Assembly (NCBI RefSeq): GCF_002873455.1
Contig: NZ_MCUN01000001.1
Coordinates: forward strand, 274,673-338,672
Direction: 5' to 3'
DNA: 64,000 nucleotides
DNA from: Vibrio splendidus
Lineage (GTDB): Bacteria > Pseudomonadota > Gammaproteobacteria > Enterobacterales > Vibrionaceae
The notes beneath the pieces were generated by a model. It saw only the letters and a list, made by a program, of their open reading frames with translations. It ran no database searches and was not told the DNA's origin. Positions 36,486 through 45,841 of the stretch are shown piece after piece; position 1 is the stretch's first letter; each line of letters opens with the position of its first letter. The position numbers and the translations under genes were made by a program.

Positions 36486-37268
36486 ATGGCAATGATGAAA
36501 AAGATAATACTAGGACTCGCTTGTGCGGCCGCTTTACTTGGTACAACGGTACAGGCGAAAGAAATCCGTTTGGCGTCAGACTTTACGTATCCGCCATTCA
36601 ACTATAAAAACAGTGACGGTGTGCCTGTCGGGTTTGATATTGAGATAGCTGATGCACTGTGTGATCAAGCTAAACTAGAGTGTACTTGGGTTTCACAAAG
36701 CTGGGATTCATTAATTCCTAGCTTGTTAGCAAGAAAGTCAGACGTGATTATGGCGTCGATGCGTATTACCGAAGAACGTAAAAGCAAAATCTTGTTCACC
36801 GATAAGTACTACCAAACACCTGCTGTATTTGTTGCCGCTAAAAGTGCAAAGTTTGATATTGATAAGCAAGGTCTTGATGGTAAAACCATTGGGGTACAAC
36901 AAGGAACGATTCACGATCGTTACGTGACCGACAAGTTTGGCGATGTCGCAAACATCAAGCGTTACACTGGCCAAGATGAAGTTTATCTGGATCTCCAAAA
37001 CGGCCGTCTAGATCTAACCTTCGGCAACTCAGATCAACTGTCATTGGCTTTCTTAGACAAGAAAGAAGGTGAGGGCTTTGAATTTAAAGGTAAAGCAGTA
37101 ACCGACAAAGCCTACATTGGTGAAGGTACGGCGTTAGCACTAAGAAAGCAGGATTCAAAACTGGCTAAACAATTCAATGTTGCGATTGAAGAGATCAGAG
37201 CGAACGGTACTTATGACAAAATTGCGGCTAAGTACTTTACGTTTGATATTTATGGCAGTGATTTATAG
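36486..37268 (+). CDS. periplasmic amino-acid binding protein (ABC family 3)
   Basis: 260 residues: signal peptide ending TTVQA-KE, then the ArgT/HisJ pattern IRLASDFTYPPFNYKNSDG, VGFDIEIADALC, SVIMASMRITEERK-type loop and NGTYDKIAAKYF. It binds a basic or polar amino acid (Lys/Arg/His group suggested by the fold). Start may be ATG 36492 or 36495 (SD TAGGA) rather than 36486. Only 1 bp follows the aminotransferase stop. No permease or ATPase follows, so it must use components elsewhere. Confidence 0.8.
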   Translation: MAMMKKIILGLACAAALLGTTVQAKEIRLASDFTYPPFNYKNSDGVPVGFDIEIADALCDQAKLECTWVSQSWDSLIPSLLARKSDVIMASMRITEERKSKILFTDKYYQTPAVFVAAKSAKFDIDKQGLDGKTIGVQQGTIHDRYVTDKFGDVANIKRYTGQDEVYLDLQNGRLDLTFGNSDQLSLAFLDKKEGEGFEFKGKAVTDKAYIGEGTALALRKQDSKLAKQFNVAIEEIRANGTYDKIAAKYFTFDIYGSDL

Positions 37269-37315
37269 CGACAAATGAGACAGCTTTCTTTTAGATACTA
37301 CATAATGAATAGGGT

Positions 37316-37385
37316 GGTTTCAGTTGATTGAAACCTTTTCTGTGAGAACTTAATCCGAGGGCAAGTTAGCTCTCGGATTTTTTAT
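37316..37385 (+). terminator. two tandem terminators
   Basis: Hairpin 1: GGTTTCA/TGAAACC (37316-37322, 37329-37335) with TTTTC. Hairpin 2: AATCCGAG/CTCGGATT (37352-37359, 37372-37379) with a TTTTTTATT tail. They end the aminotransferase/binding-protein unit. Confidence 0.75.
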
Positions 37386-37963
37386 TCTATCTATATGGCC
37401 AAATATGGATAGCTAAACATGACAAGACGTCTTCTGCTGCTCTGTTACGGAATGCTAACTCTGGCTTGAACAGCAAGTTTAAATCAGTACTTTTCAGCTT
37501 AATCTTCAACTGATTTTCTATTTCAAGCTAGATCTAACCAGCTTGTTTCTAGTTAGAAACCTTTCCAACTTATGCCATACCTCTAGATAATTCGTACAAA
37601 TAAAGTCTTAAAATAACACAAAGCTATTGTGCTATTTGTAACTAAGTCTTTTTTTTGGTCTGCTTCAAAAAACAACGAAAATCAAAAATTATTGTGAAAT
37701 TAGGTCGTTTTACGATCGAGCTTGCGGTCTCATATAACAAGTTTGATTGATATCACAATCGAATCATCTCTCTGATTGATTAATGAGCTTCAGACCACAC
37801 TATTGTCACATCTTATTGTAATACAAAAACCATAAAGGTAAGAATATTGTAATGAAGCGTTACAGTTATGAGCAATATGCAATTGAACGTTAGATTTCAA
37901 GCTCAGCTATAACGCGCCATATACAAACTGTACCTCTTACAAAAATGGATTCTGGAGAAGAAC
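37386..37963. promoter_or_regulatory. long control region of the TRAP operon
   Basis: 578 bp without a credible gene. AT-rich after 37600. Contains an inverted repeat GTTTCTA-GT-TAGAAAC at 37545-37560, and CRP-like half sites (TTGTGA near 37691; TATCACAATC near 37751), none a full site. An SD-like GGAG (37952) precedes the TRAP gene. No promoter is certain. Confidence 0.4.
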
Positions 37964-38923
37964 ATGAAAAAACACCTACTGACGATTGCAGCGGCTTCAA
38001 TTCTTATGGCATTTGGCGCTCAAGCAAAAACTTTGACCTTAGGGCATGCAATGTCACTAGAAAGCGCAGCTCACCAAGGCATGGTGATCATGGCTGATAA
38101 AGTTAAAGAAAAATCGAATGGTGACCTTACGATTAAGATCTTTCCAAACGGTCAATTAGGCTCTGAACGTGACCAAGCGGAGCAAGTTGTTACTGGCGCG
38201 ATTGATATGGCTAAAATCAATGGTGGGTTAGCTGAGTCTTTTGAACCAACGTTTAAAGTTAATGCACTGCCTTTCTTATTCCGTGACGTTCCACATATGA
38301 GAACGTTCATGCGAAGTGAAGCAGCACAAGAGATGTTGCTTTCAAGTGAAGGTAAAGGCTTCATCGGTCTTACATTTTATGATTCAGGCACACGTAGCTT
38401 CTACGCTAAAAAAGCCATTAACTCACCAGCTGATCTAGCTGGCATGAAAGTTCGAGTTCCTGGTTCTCCAACCATGATGGAAATGGTCAACCTATTGGGC
38501 GGTAAAGCAACGCCTGTACCCTTCAATGAGGTATACACGGCGCTGCAACAAGGCGTAATTGACGGTGCTGAAAATAATATTTCTAGCTTAGTTGAAATGA
38601 AGCACAGTGAAGTTGCCAAATTTTATTCTATGGACCAGCACATGATGACGCCTGATGTGATCATCATTTCTGAATACAAATGGGGTTCATTAACGGCAGA
38701 AGAGCAAAAAATCTTAAAAGAAGCTGCTGCTGAGTCTCTTGAAGAGCAGATCAAAATCTGGGACGCAACAGATGACATGAACAAAGAGAAAGGAATGAAA
38801 GAAGGCGTAACGTTTGTTGAAGTTGATAAAGCCCCTTTCCGTGCCGCTGTTAAACCTATGATTGATGAGGCGAAAAAAGATCCAAAACTAGCGCCATTCA
38901 TTGAAAAAATTGAAGCTCTTTAA
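37964..38923 (+). CDS. TRAP transporter substrate-binding protein (DctP type)
   Basis: 319 residues; signal peptide ending GAQA-KT. The mature domain begins LTLGHAMSLESAAHQG; hinge and ligand residues are in LAGMKVRVPGSPTMM (carboxylate-binding Arg) and DGAENNISSLVEMKHSEVAKFY. Binds a carboxylate such as a C4-dicarboxylate or sugar acid in the periplasm; ligand not determinable. First of three genes. SD GGAG lies 8 nt before ATG. Confidence 0.88.
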   Translation: MKKHLLTIAAASILMAFGAQAKTLTLGHAMSLESAAHQGMVIMADKVKEKSNGDLTIKIFPNGQLGSERDQAEQVVTGAIDMAKINGGLAESFEPTFKVNALPFLFRDVPHMRTFMRSEAAQEMLLSSEGKGFIGLTFYDSGTRSFYAKKAINSPADLAGMKVRVPGSPTMMEMVNLLGGKATPVPFNEVYTALQQGVIDGAENNISSLVEMKHSEVAKFYSMDQHMMTPDVIIISEYKWGSLTAEEQKILKEAAAESLEEQIKIWDATDDMNKEKGMKEGVTFVEVDKAPFRAAVKPMIDEAKKDPKLAPFIEKIEAL

Positions 38924-38942
38924 TCAGTCTTAGTGAAAATAT

Positions 38943-38981
38943 AATTTTGCCTTGGCTTTGCTAAGGCAAAATTTTTTGAGG
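38943..38981 (+). terminator. intercistronic hairpin with T-tract (attenuator) overlapping dctQ SD
   Basis: 11-bp stem (38943-38953 with 38963-38973), 9-nt loop, six T to 38977, then GAGG (38978-38981) that is the SD of the next gene. It probably reduces permease expression relative to the binding protein. Confidence 0.7.
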
Positions 38982-38990
38982 TATCACACC

Positions 38991-39470
38991 ATGTTAGCAA
39001 CTTTCAGAAACCTACTTGATAGGCTGATTCTTTTTGTCTCTTCTTTTGCACTAATGTTACTTGTCGTTACTGTCACTTGGCAGGTCTTTAGTCGTTATGT
39101 TTTGAATGATCCAAGTAACTGGACTGATGAACTTGCTCGTTATGCGATGGTATGGCTTGGCTTATTAGGAGCAAGCTACTTATTCGGTATCAAAGGACAC
39201 TTAGCAATAACGTTATTGGATGGTTATCTTAAGGGTAAAGCACATATCGCATTACATGTGCTCATCAATTTCATTTCTGGCGCATTTGTATTTCTAGCAA
39301 TGCTTCAAGGTGGCATCGCCTTAATGGGAAGAACCACACAACAACTCTCTCCAGCACTGCAATTACCGATGTCGACGGTTTATTCAATATTGCCGATTTC
39401 AGCCGTTATTATCCTCATCTATTTGGTCATGAATACGTTTGATCTTTTTTGTGAACCCAACAAAAAGTAA
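38991..39470 (+). CDS. TRAP transporter small permease (DctQ type)
   Basis: 160 residues, four TM segments, with the family pattern VTVTWQVFSRYVLNDPSNWTDELARYAMVW and LGLLGASY. ATG 38991 is chosen (SD GAGG 9 nt upstream) rather than the open frame to 38952. Forms the membrane complex with the large permease 21 bp downstream. Confidence 0.87.
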   Translation: MLATFRNLLDRLILFVSSFALMLLVVTVTWQVFSRYVLNDPSNWTDELARYAMVWLGLLGASYLFGIKGHLAITLLDGYLKGKAHIALHVLINFISGAFVFLAMLQGGIALMGRTTQQLSPALQLPMSTVYSILPISAVIILIYLVMNTFDLFCEPNKK

Positions 39471-39491
39471 GTTTTAAAAGGACTCTATATT

Positions 39492-40799
39492 ATGGATTTG
39501 TCCATTGGTGTTTGGCTGCTAGGCCTATTCTTATTCATGATCGCGATTAGCATGCCCATTGCGATTGCAATTGCCATGTCATCTTTAACGATCATGTATT
39601 TCATCTTACCGTTTGAAGTCGCCAGTATTACTGCGGGTCAAAAAATCATTACCGGTATCGATAGTTTCAGTTTATTAGCCATCCCTTTCTTTATCCTTGC
39701 TGGGAATATAATGAATGTGGGCGGCATCGCGAGTCGGCTTATCAATCTTGCAAAGCTCTTGGTTGGTTGGATTCCGGGATCACTTTTTCACGTGAACATC
39801 TTCGCCAATATGATGTTTGGCGCCGTTTCAGGATCAGCCGTTGCAGCAGCTGCTGCGGTTGGCAAAACCTTAGGCCCTGAATTAGAAAAAGATGGCTATG
39901 ATAAAAACTTAGCAACAGCAGTAAACGTTGCATCTTGCCCGGCAGGCTTACTAATACCGCCGAGTAATTCATTGATCGTATTTTCAGTAGTATCGGGCGG
40001 AACATCCGTTGCGGCGCTGTTTATCGCAGGTTATGTTCCAGGTATTTTAATGGGCTTAAGTTGTATGGTCGTCGCCTATTTTATCGCTAAAAAGAAAGGC
40101 TACAAAACAAGTGCGAATGACGGCTTCACAGCAAAAGATGTGCTGAATATTGTTTGGCAAGCAACGCCAAGCTTAGGGCTTATTGTTGTTGTTATTGGCG
40201 GTATTATTGGTGGTATTTTCACTGCAACAGAAGGGGCATGTATAGCGGTTCTATACTCTTTTATACTGTCACTCTGTTACCGAACCCTCAAATGGGCGCA
40301 CTTCCCGATAATTTGTAGAGAAACGGTTCAGGTCACTGGCATTATGCTGTTCTTGATTGGTGCTTCTACCATCATGTCATGGGCAATGGCGTTTACCGGT
40401 CTACCAACCATGATCAGCGATTGGATGCTCTCTATTTCAGATAATCCGATTATCATCTTTATTCTGATGAACCTGATTCTACTGATTGTGGGTATGTTTA
40501 TGGATCTTACGCCCGCCGTATTGATCTTTACCCCTATCTTTATGCCGATTGCTGAGCATTTAGGTATGCATCCAATTCACTTTGCGATGATGATTATCTT
40601 CAACTTATGTATTGGTATTGCAACGCCACCCGTTGGCACGGCGCTATTTGTAGGTTGTAGTGTCAGTGGTTCCAAGATTGAGAATGTTATAAGAAGTATC
40701 ATGCCGTTTTGTGCCGTATTGATCGTCACATTGTTGGCCATTACTTTTATTCCTGAAATTAGTCTGGCTCTGCCTCGTGCGTTTGGATTAATCAATTAA
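39492..40799 (+). CDS. TRAP transporter large permease (DctM type)
   Basis: 435 residues, 11-12 TM helices. Motifs: FFILAGNIMNVGGIASRL, GAVSGSAVAAAAAVG, PCP-like CPAGLLIPPSNSLIVF, GMFMDLTPAVLIFTPIF and GIATPPVGTALFVG. Sodium-driven uptake of the solute bound by the DctP-type protein. An AAAAGGA SD lies about 9 nt before ATG. Confidence 0.9.
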   Translation: MDLSIGVWLLGLFLFMIAISMPIAIAIAMSSLTIMYFILPFEVASITAGQKIITGIDSFSLLAIPFFILAGNIMNVGGIASRLINLAKLLVGWIPGSLFHVNIFANMMFGAVSGSAVAAAAAVGKTLGPELEKDGYDKNLATAVNVASCPAGLLIPPSNSLIVFSVVSGGTSVAALFIAGYVPGILMGLSCMVVAYFIAKKKGYKTSANDGFTAKDVLNIVWQATPSLGLIVVVIGGIIGGIFTATEGACIAVLYSFILSLCYRTLKWAHFPIICRETVQVTGIMLFLIGASTIMSWAMAFTGLPTMISDWMLSISDNPIIIFILMNLILLIVGMFMDLTPAVLIFTPIFMPIAEHLGMHPIHFAMMIIFNLCIGIATPPVGTALFVGCSVSGSKIENVIRSIMPFCAVLIVTLLAITFIPEISLALPRAFGLIN

Positions 40800-40847
40800 C
40801 CTTACAAGAGTACGATTTACCGGCTGAATATTGATCGCCACGTAATA

Positions 40848-40874
40848 AAAAACCGCCTCATGAAGGCGGTTTTT
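40848..40874. terminator. bidirectional terminator of TRAP operon and symporter gene
   Basis: 11-bp perfect stem (40848-40858 with 40864-40874), CATGA loop; A-run and T-run on either side. The symporter gene converges from the other strand. Confidence 0.85.
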
Positions 40875-40901
40875 ATTTATCAATCAAACTGAAGCTTAAT
40901 A

Positions 40902-42161
40902 TTACGCTTGCTGTTTTTGTAGCTCAGCTTCTTTCGCTTCGTCTTCGATTAGAGAATCAACGATGACTGCACATGCTGCATCACCAGTGATGTTTAGAGC
41001 AGTACGGATCATGTCGAAGATACGGTCTAGAGCGAACAACAGAGGTAGACCTTCAATAGGGATACCAGCTGCTAGAAGAACCGCAACCACTAGGAAAGAA
41101 GGGCCTGGAACACCTGCTTGACCAACTGCGCCTAGAGTTGACGTTACGATGATAGCAACGTAAGCGCCCATAGATAGGTCGATGTTGAACAGCTGTGCGA
41201 AGAAGATAGCAACTAGGCCGTAGTAAATTGCATTACCAGACATGTTGATCGTCGCACCAAGTGGCAGAACGAATGAAGCCGTAGAGTTACGAACGCCAAG
41301 TTCTTTCTCTACCGTTTCCATTGTTACTGGTAGTGTCGCCATTGAAGATGCTGTTGATAGTGCAACCGCTTGAGGCTTCTTCATTGCCACTAGGAACTTC
41401 TTAGCTGAAGTCTTAGTGAAGATTTGAATCATCAGTGGATAAGCAACAAAGCCGAAGATAAGAATCGCAGCGATGTAAACAATGAACAGCTTGAACACGA
41501 CCATAAGCGCACCAAAACCAAACGTACCTACTGCTTCAGCCATTAGGCCGAATACGCCAAGTGGTGCAATGATCATAACCTTGTTGATCATCCATACCAT
41601 AGCGTCAACGATAGCATTTACACCGTTGATGATAGGGTCACGTTTCTCTTTTGCTTGTTTAGAAATCGCAATACCAAAGAATAAGCAGAAAACGAGAATT
41701 TGCAGAATGTTTGCTTCATTCAATGATTGGAAAACGTTGGTAGGGATCATGCCAGTGATGGTTGCCCAGAACGTTGGAAGCTCGCCTTTCGCAGCGTATT
41801 CTGAAGAGAACATACCTTCAACGCCAGACACATCGATACCACGACCTGGTTCGAACACTTCACCCATTACAAGCGCTAGTGCTACAGCAAGTGCAGACGT
41901 TAGTGCGAAGTAACCCAGTGTTGTTACACCGACTTTGCCAGCCGATGAGCTATTTCCTAGACCAGCAGCACCTGAAATTAAGGCAACCGCGACTAGAGGA
42001 ATAACCAGCATCTTGATCAAGTTGATGAAGATAGCACCCAGTGGAGCGAACATTGTTGCGCTGTCACCCATCATCGCGCCGACAGCGGTACCGATGATCA
42101 TTGCAATAACGACTTGAACGCCGATGTTGCTTAGTAAACTCTTTTCTTTTAACACTTCCAT
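40902..42161 (-). CDS. dicarboxylate/amino-acid:cation symporter (DAACS/GltP family)
   Basis: About 419 residues, eight TM helices plus two hairpins. Motifs: SSAGKVGVTTLGYF, serine-rich VALSTASSMATLP, MSGNAIYYG and GQAGVPGPSFLV, the substrate and sodium site region of the family. Imports glutamate, aspartate or a dicarboxylate with Na+ or H+. ATG at 42161 has AGAGG only 2-3 nt before it; a GTG at 42155 has better spacing and would shorten the product by 2 residues. The open frame reaches 42221 without support. Confidence 0.87.
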   Translation of the reverse strand: MEVLKEKSLLSNIGVQVVIAMIIGTAVGAMMGDSATMFAPLGAIFINLIKMLVIPLVAVALISGAAGLGNSSSAGKVGVTTLGYFALTSALAVALALVMGEVFEPGRGIDVSGVEGMFSSEYAAKGELPTFWATITGMIPTNVFQSLNEANILQILVFCLFFGIAISKQAKEKRDPIINGVNAIVDAMVWMINKVMIIAPLGVFGLMAEAVGTFGFGALMVVFKLFIVYIAAILIFGFVAYPLMIQIFTKTSAKKFLVAMKKPQAVALSTASSMATLPVTMETVEKELGVRNSTASFVLPLGATINMSGNAIYYGLVAIFFAQLFNIDLSMGAYVAIIVTSTLGAVGQAGVPGPSFLVVAVLLAAGIPIEGLPLLFALDRIFDMIRTALNITGDAACAVIVDSLIEDEAKEAELQKQQA

Positions 42162-42631
42162 AACCTCTGTGCTACTAAATATAAAAATCCCAGAACTACT
42201 CACCAATGTACGATGTACCATTGGATTAATATTTCGCGACGAGTTTTACACGTATCCTTTACATTTATCAATATGAGTGGAGATGAAAGTCTCTTAAAAA
42301 CCGGAGCTGAATCGCTATTAGGTGTTTTTTTATACCAAAGCAAACGTTTGCCTTGGTTTTAGGTTGATGCGTTATTTGTTTAATTTATAAAAGGTTTGAT
42401 CGATGTGATTTTGTGAATGCTTTTCGTGAGGTTCTGATAACTCATTTTTATTAACATTTAATCTTCATTGATGAGTACTTTTCATACAAACCTAGAAAGG
42501 GAGGATATGAGATGTTTGTTGTGTGAAATTTAACCTGAACTATGCTTAAGGTATCTATTTATTACCAAGATGTTACCTCTGCGCTTTAAATAAAACGTCT
42601 ATCTAGCATCTCAGTTGTAAGGAGAGGGGCT
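42162..42631. other. 470-bp intergenic region
   Basis: Separates the divergent symporter and NfeD genes. Moderately AT-rich, with a short T-run region near 42326; no gene seen. An SD-like GGGAGG at 42500-42504 precedes an 8-codon frame (42507-42533) that I do not consider real. It presumably holds promoters for both genes; none is confidently placed. Confidence 0.4.
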
Positions 42632-44038
42632 ATGACTTTTATATTAAAGTACTTGTTTGCGTTTCTTCTGTTGTTCAGCTCTGTGTTCGCTCAGGCCGAT
42701 GATGTCTGGGTGATTGATGTGAACGGAGGGATAGGTCCGGCGACCAGTGATTACCTCACTAGAGAAATAGAACAAGCTCACGATGAGCAAGCCAAGCTCA
42801 TCATTTTGAAAATGAACACGCCCGGTGGGTTAGATTCGTCGATGCGTGACATTATTCGATCCATCACCACGTCACCGATTCCGATAGCTACTTGGGTTGG
42901 GCCTGCGGGTTCAAGAGCAGCGAGCGCCGGAACCTATATTTTACTTGCCAGCCATATTGCTTCCATGGCGCCCGGAACTAATCTAGGTGCAGCAACCCCT
43001 GTGTCTCTTGGTGGCGGTAAAGCACCGACTAATCCCTTATCACCTCAAGATGATACCAATAAAGACGACAACACTTCTGCGAGTGAGCAAGACGCAACGA
43101 AACAAGAGAACTCAGATCAAGTAACAGCCACCACTGCGATGGAAAAGAAAGTCATCAATGATGCAGCGGCTTACATTGTCAGTTTGGCTAAACTGCACAA
43201 ACGTAACGAAGAATGGGCAGAAAAAGCGGTAAGAGAAGCGGCGAGTTTGGATTCTGAGAATGCACTCTCGCTTAACGTGATTGATTTTATTGCCAGCGAC
43301 CTTCAGCAATTGGTTGAGCTGAGCAACGGACGCACCGTCACCATCAACGGTGTCAGTCAGGAAGTCCAACTTAGTGGTGTTGCTTTTGTCGAGCGAGAAC
43401 AAGACTGGCGCTTTAGTTTGCTTTCGGTGATCACGAACCCGAACGTTGCATATATTTTGATGCTGATTGGTATCTATGGCTTGTTACTCGAATTCTATAA
43501 CCCCGGCGTCGGTTTACCCGGTGTATTGGGAGGGATCTGTCTGTTACTAGCGATGTATTCTTTACAAATGCTACCGGTGAGTTACGCAGGCCTTGCTTTA
43601 ATCCTATTGGGAATTGCCTTAATGGTCGCAGAGGCCTTTAGCCCGAGCTTCGGTATTTTCGGTTTAGGTGGCGTCGCTGCGTTTACGCTCGGTTCAATCA
43701 TGCTGATGGATACTGAGGTGCCGGGTTATCAAATTGCATTGCCGCTAATCATTGGGATCAGTTTGTTCTCTGTCGCCTTTATCGTCATAACTATATCCAT
43801 GTTAGTTCGAGTGAGAAACAAGCCAGTGACTACGGGGATGGAAGCGGTTGTCGGCGACACAGGCAAAGTTGTAAGCGGCTTCCCCGGTGCGGGTCGAGTA
43901 TTGGTTGAAGGTGAGATCTGGCAAGCCAAATGCGCGAGTGAATTGCAAGCGGGGCAGCTTATTAGAGTGACCAAGCTGACTGGGCTATCTTTGGATGTTG
44001 AGGTGTTGCCCGATGAGACATCATCGAAATCTGGTTAG
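42632..44038 (+). CDS. NfeD family membrane protein with ClpP-class serine protease domain
   Basis: 468 residues: signal peptide (cleavage near AQA-DD), periplasmic ClpP/SppA-like protease domain with ILKMNTPGGLDSSM and SAGTYILLASHIASMAPGTNLGAATP, where the Ser in RAASAGTYI is the probable nucleophile and a downstream Lys (KKVINDAAAY) the base. An acidic insert (about 130-165) follows. Then four TM helices and a C-terminal OB-like NfeD domain (about 405-465). Long NfeD proteins cleave and partner slipin/stomatin proteins; the next gene is a slipin. SD AAGGAGAGG precedes ATG. Confidence 0.85.
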   Translation: MTFILKYLFAFLLLFSSVFAQADDVWVIDVNGGIGPATSDYLTREIEQAHDEQAKLIILKMNTPGGLDSSMRDIIRSITTSPIPIATWVGPAGSRAASAGTYILLASHIASMAPGTNLGAATPVSLGGGKAPTNPLSPQDDTNKDDNTSASEQDATKQENSDQVTATTAMEKKVINDAAAYIVSLAKLHKRNEEWAEKAVREAASLDSENALSLNVIDFIASDLQQLVELSNGRTVTINGVSQEVQLSGVAFVEREQDWRFSLLSVITNPNVAYILMLIGIYGLLLEFYNPGVGLPGVLGGICLLLAMYSLQMLPVSYAGLALILLGIALMVAEAFSPSFGIFGLGGVAAFTLGSIMLMDTEVPGYQIALPLIIGISLFSVAFIVITISMLVRVRNKPVTTGMEAVVGDTGKVVSGFPGAGRVLVEGEIWQAKCASELQAGQLIRVTKLTGLSLDVEVLPDETSSKSG

Positions 44039-44120
44039 CACGAACTGTTAGTGTGGAATGCTAGGACAAACGTTATTGAATTATTAATTGCTTAACCATC
44101 GTTACCATTAGGGGGCGGTT

Positions 44121-44918
44121 ATGTTTATACACACTATAGGTATTGTCATTGTGCTCGTTATCTTGTTGATAGCCAGCATGTTCAGAGTACTGCGCGAATA
44201 TGAACGTGCAGTGGTGTTTTTCCTTGGGCGCTTTTACGGTGTCAAAGGGCCGGGGTTGATTATCATCATTCCTTTTATCCAACAAATTGTACGAGTGGAT
44301 CTACGAACTATCGTGTTGGATGTTCCAACACAAGATTTGATCACACGCGATAACGTGTCGGTCAAGGTGAATGCCGTGGTGTATTTCCGAGTACTGGATC
44401 CGAAGATGGCGATCAACAACGTGGAGAACTATCTTGAAGCGACCAGTCAACTGTCACAAACGACGCTGCGTTCGGTGCTTGGTCAGCATGAGTTGGATGA
44501 GCTGTTATCTGAGCGTGAAGAACTCAATAGAGACTTACAAGCGATCTTGGATCAACATACCGATAATTGGGGGATCAAGATTGCCAATGTCGAGATCAAG
44601 CATGTGGATCTGGATGACAGTATGGTGCGAGCTCTAGCTAAGCAAGCCGAGGCGGAACGTTCACGTCGAGCTAAGGTGATCCATGCAACAGGGGAACTAG
44701 AAGCATCAACCAAGCTGAAAGAGGCTGCAGAGGTTCTTAATCAAGCGCCGAATGCGATTCAGCTACGTTACATGCAAACACTAACAGAAGTAGCCAATGA
44801 GCGAACCTCTACAATCATATTCCCAATGCCGATCGACCTGGTCGAGAAGATAACCGATCCGATCAAAACGACACTCAATGAGGCAGCAATCAAGAAAGCG
44901 ATGAAAGCCGATGAGTGA
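44121..44918 (+). CDS. slipin (SPFH/stomatin family membrane protein)
   Basis: 265 residues: N-terminal TM (about 5-22), SPFH domain ([44 protein letters not shown]) and C-terminal coiled coil with [23 protein letters not shown]. Multimerises on membranes and controls partner proteins. A GGGGG run lies about 6 nt before the ATG, 82 bp after the NfeD stop; the two form an NfeD-slipin pair. Confidence 0.92.
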   Translation: MFIHTIGIVIVLVILLIASMFRVLREYERAVVFFLGRFYGVKGPGLIIIIPFIQQIVRVDLRTIVLDVPTQDLITRDNVSVKVNAVVYFRVLDPKMAINNVENYLEATSQLSQTTLRSVLGQHELDELLSEREELNRDLQAILDQHTDNWGIKIANVEIKHVDLDDSMVRALAKQAEAERSRRAKVIHATGELEASTKLKEAAEVLNQAPNAIQLRYMQTLTEVANERTSTIIFPMPIDLVEKITDPIKTTLNEAAIKKAMKADE

Positions 44919-44941
44919 TTGGCTCAAATGAAAAGCAATAA

Positions 44942-44969
44942 AAAAGGCTCCACAGTTGTGGAACCTTTT
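44942..44969. terminator. bidirectional terminator of slipin and trp operon
   Basis: 13-nt arms 44942-44954 and 44957-44969 with one mismatch, A/T runs on both ends; between the slipin gene (+) and trpA (-). Confidence 0.7.
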
Positions 44970-45034
44970 ACTATTTGAGTCATTGGTTTTATTTAATGAC
45001 CATTGATTACGAGCGTCTATTTAATGACCGTCGA

Positions 45035-45841
45035 TTATTTCTGCGTAGCGGCTTTCATTGGCGTTACGAACTCCGCAAGTGCTTTAAGCATTGCTTCTGG
45101 TTGTTCAACGTTGTTTTCAATGATTTTCACAACCGCTGAACCAGAGATAGCACCTGCAGCGCCAGCTACAATCGCTTCTTTCACTTGTTCAGGAGCAGAG
45201 ATACCGAAACCAAGCAGTGCTGGTGGCGCATCAAACTTGTTCAAACGATCAAGTAGGGCAGTCACAGGCATGTTTGCTTTTGTTTCTGCACCCGTTACGC
45301 CTGAGCGAGAAAGTAAGTATGTGTAACCGCCACCTAGCTCAGAAACTGATTGAAGTGTTTCATCGCTTGCTGTTGGTGGAGCAATAAAGATTGGGTGAAC
45401 GCCAAACTTCTTAGCTGCCGCAACAAACTCGCCACTCTCGTTGGTTGGTACATCAGCAATAAGTACTGAATCGATACCTGCTTTTGCGCAGCGTTCGTAA
45501 AAATTTTCTATACCACGTGCGTAAACCAAATTTGCGTACATCAGTAGGCCGATTGGTAGCTCTGGGTATTTAGCACGAATTTGACCAATAAGATCAAAAC
45601 ACACATCGGGTGTTACTTTTGAATCTAACGCACGAATATTTGCGCCTTGGATTGTTGGTCCATCTGCAAGCGGATCTGAGAATGGAATACCAAGCTCAAG
45701 AGCATCAGCACCCGCTTCAACCAAGGTTTCCATGATCTTAAGAGACTGCTCAGGGTTAGGATCGCCAACCGTTACGAATGGTACAAATGCGCCCTGATTC
45801 TTTTCAGCTAAGCGAGTGAAGAGTGATTGATAGCGATCCAT
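45035..45841 (-). CDS. trpA: tryptophan synthase alpha chain
   Basis: 268-residue TIM barrel making glyceraldehyde 3-phosphate and indole from indole-glycerol phosphate; partner of TrpB. Visible: [34 protein letters not shown] (catalytic Glu and Asp), IFIAPPTAS and LLSRSGVTG. Last gene of the trp operon; starts one base inside the trpB stop. Near-duplicate 19-bp segments lie at its end (45019-45037) and just beyond (44991-45009). Confidence 0.96.
   Translation of the reverse strand: MDRYQSLFTRLAEKNQGAFVPFVTVGDPNPEQSLKIMETLVEAGADALELGIPFSDPLADGPTIQGANIRALDSKVTPDVCFDLIGQIRAKYPELPIGLLMYANLVYARGIENFYERCAKAGIDSVLIADVPTNESGEFVAAAKKFGVHPIFIAPPTASDETLQSVSELGGGYTYLLSRSGVTGAETKANMPVTALLDRLNKFDAPPALLGFGISAPEQVKEAIVAGAAGAISGSAVVKIIENNVEQPEAMLKALAEFVTPMKAATQK

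Noticed and set aside
42507..42533. 8-codon leader frame with GGGAGG before the NfeD gene
   Set aside because: Spacing from the SD is too short and no regulatory hairpin follows.
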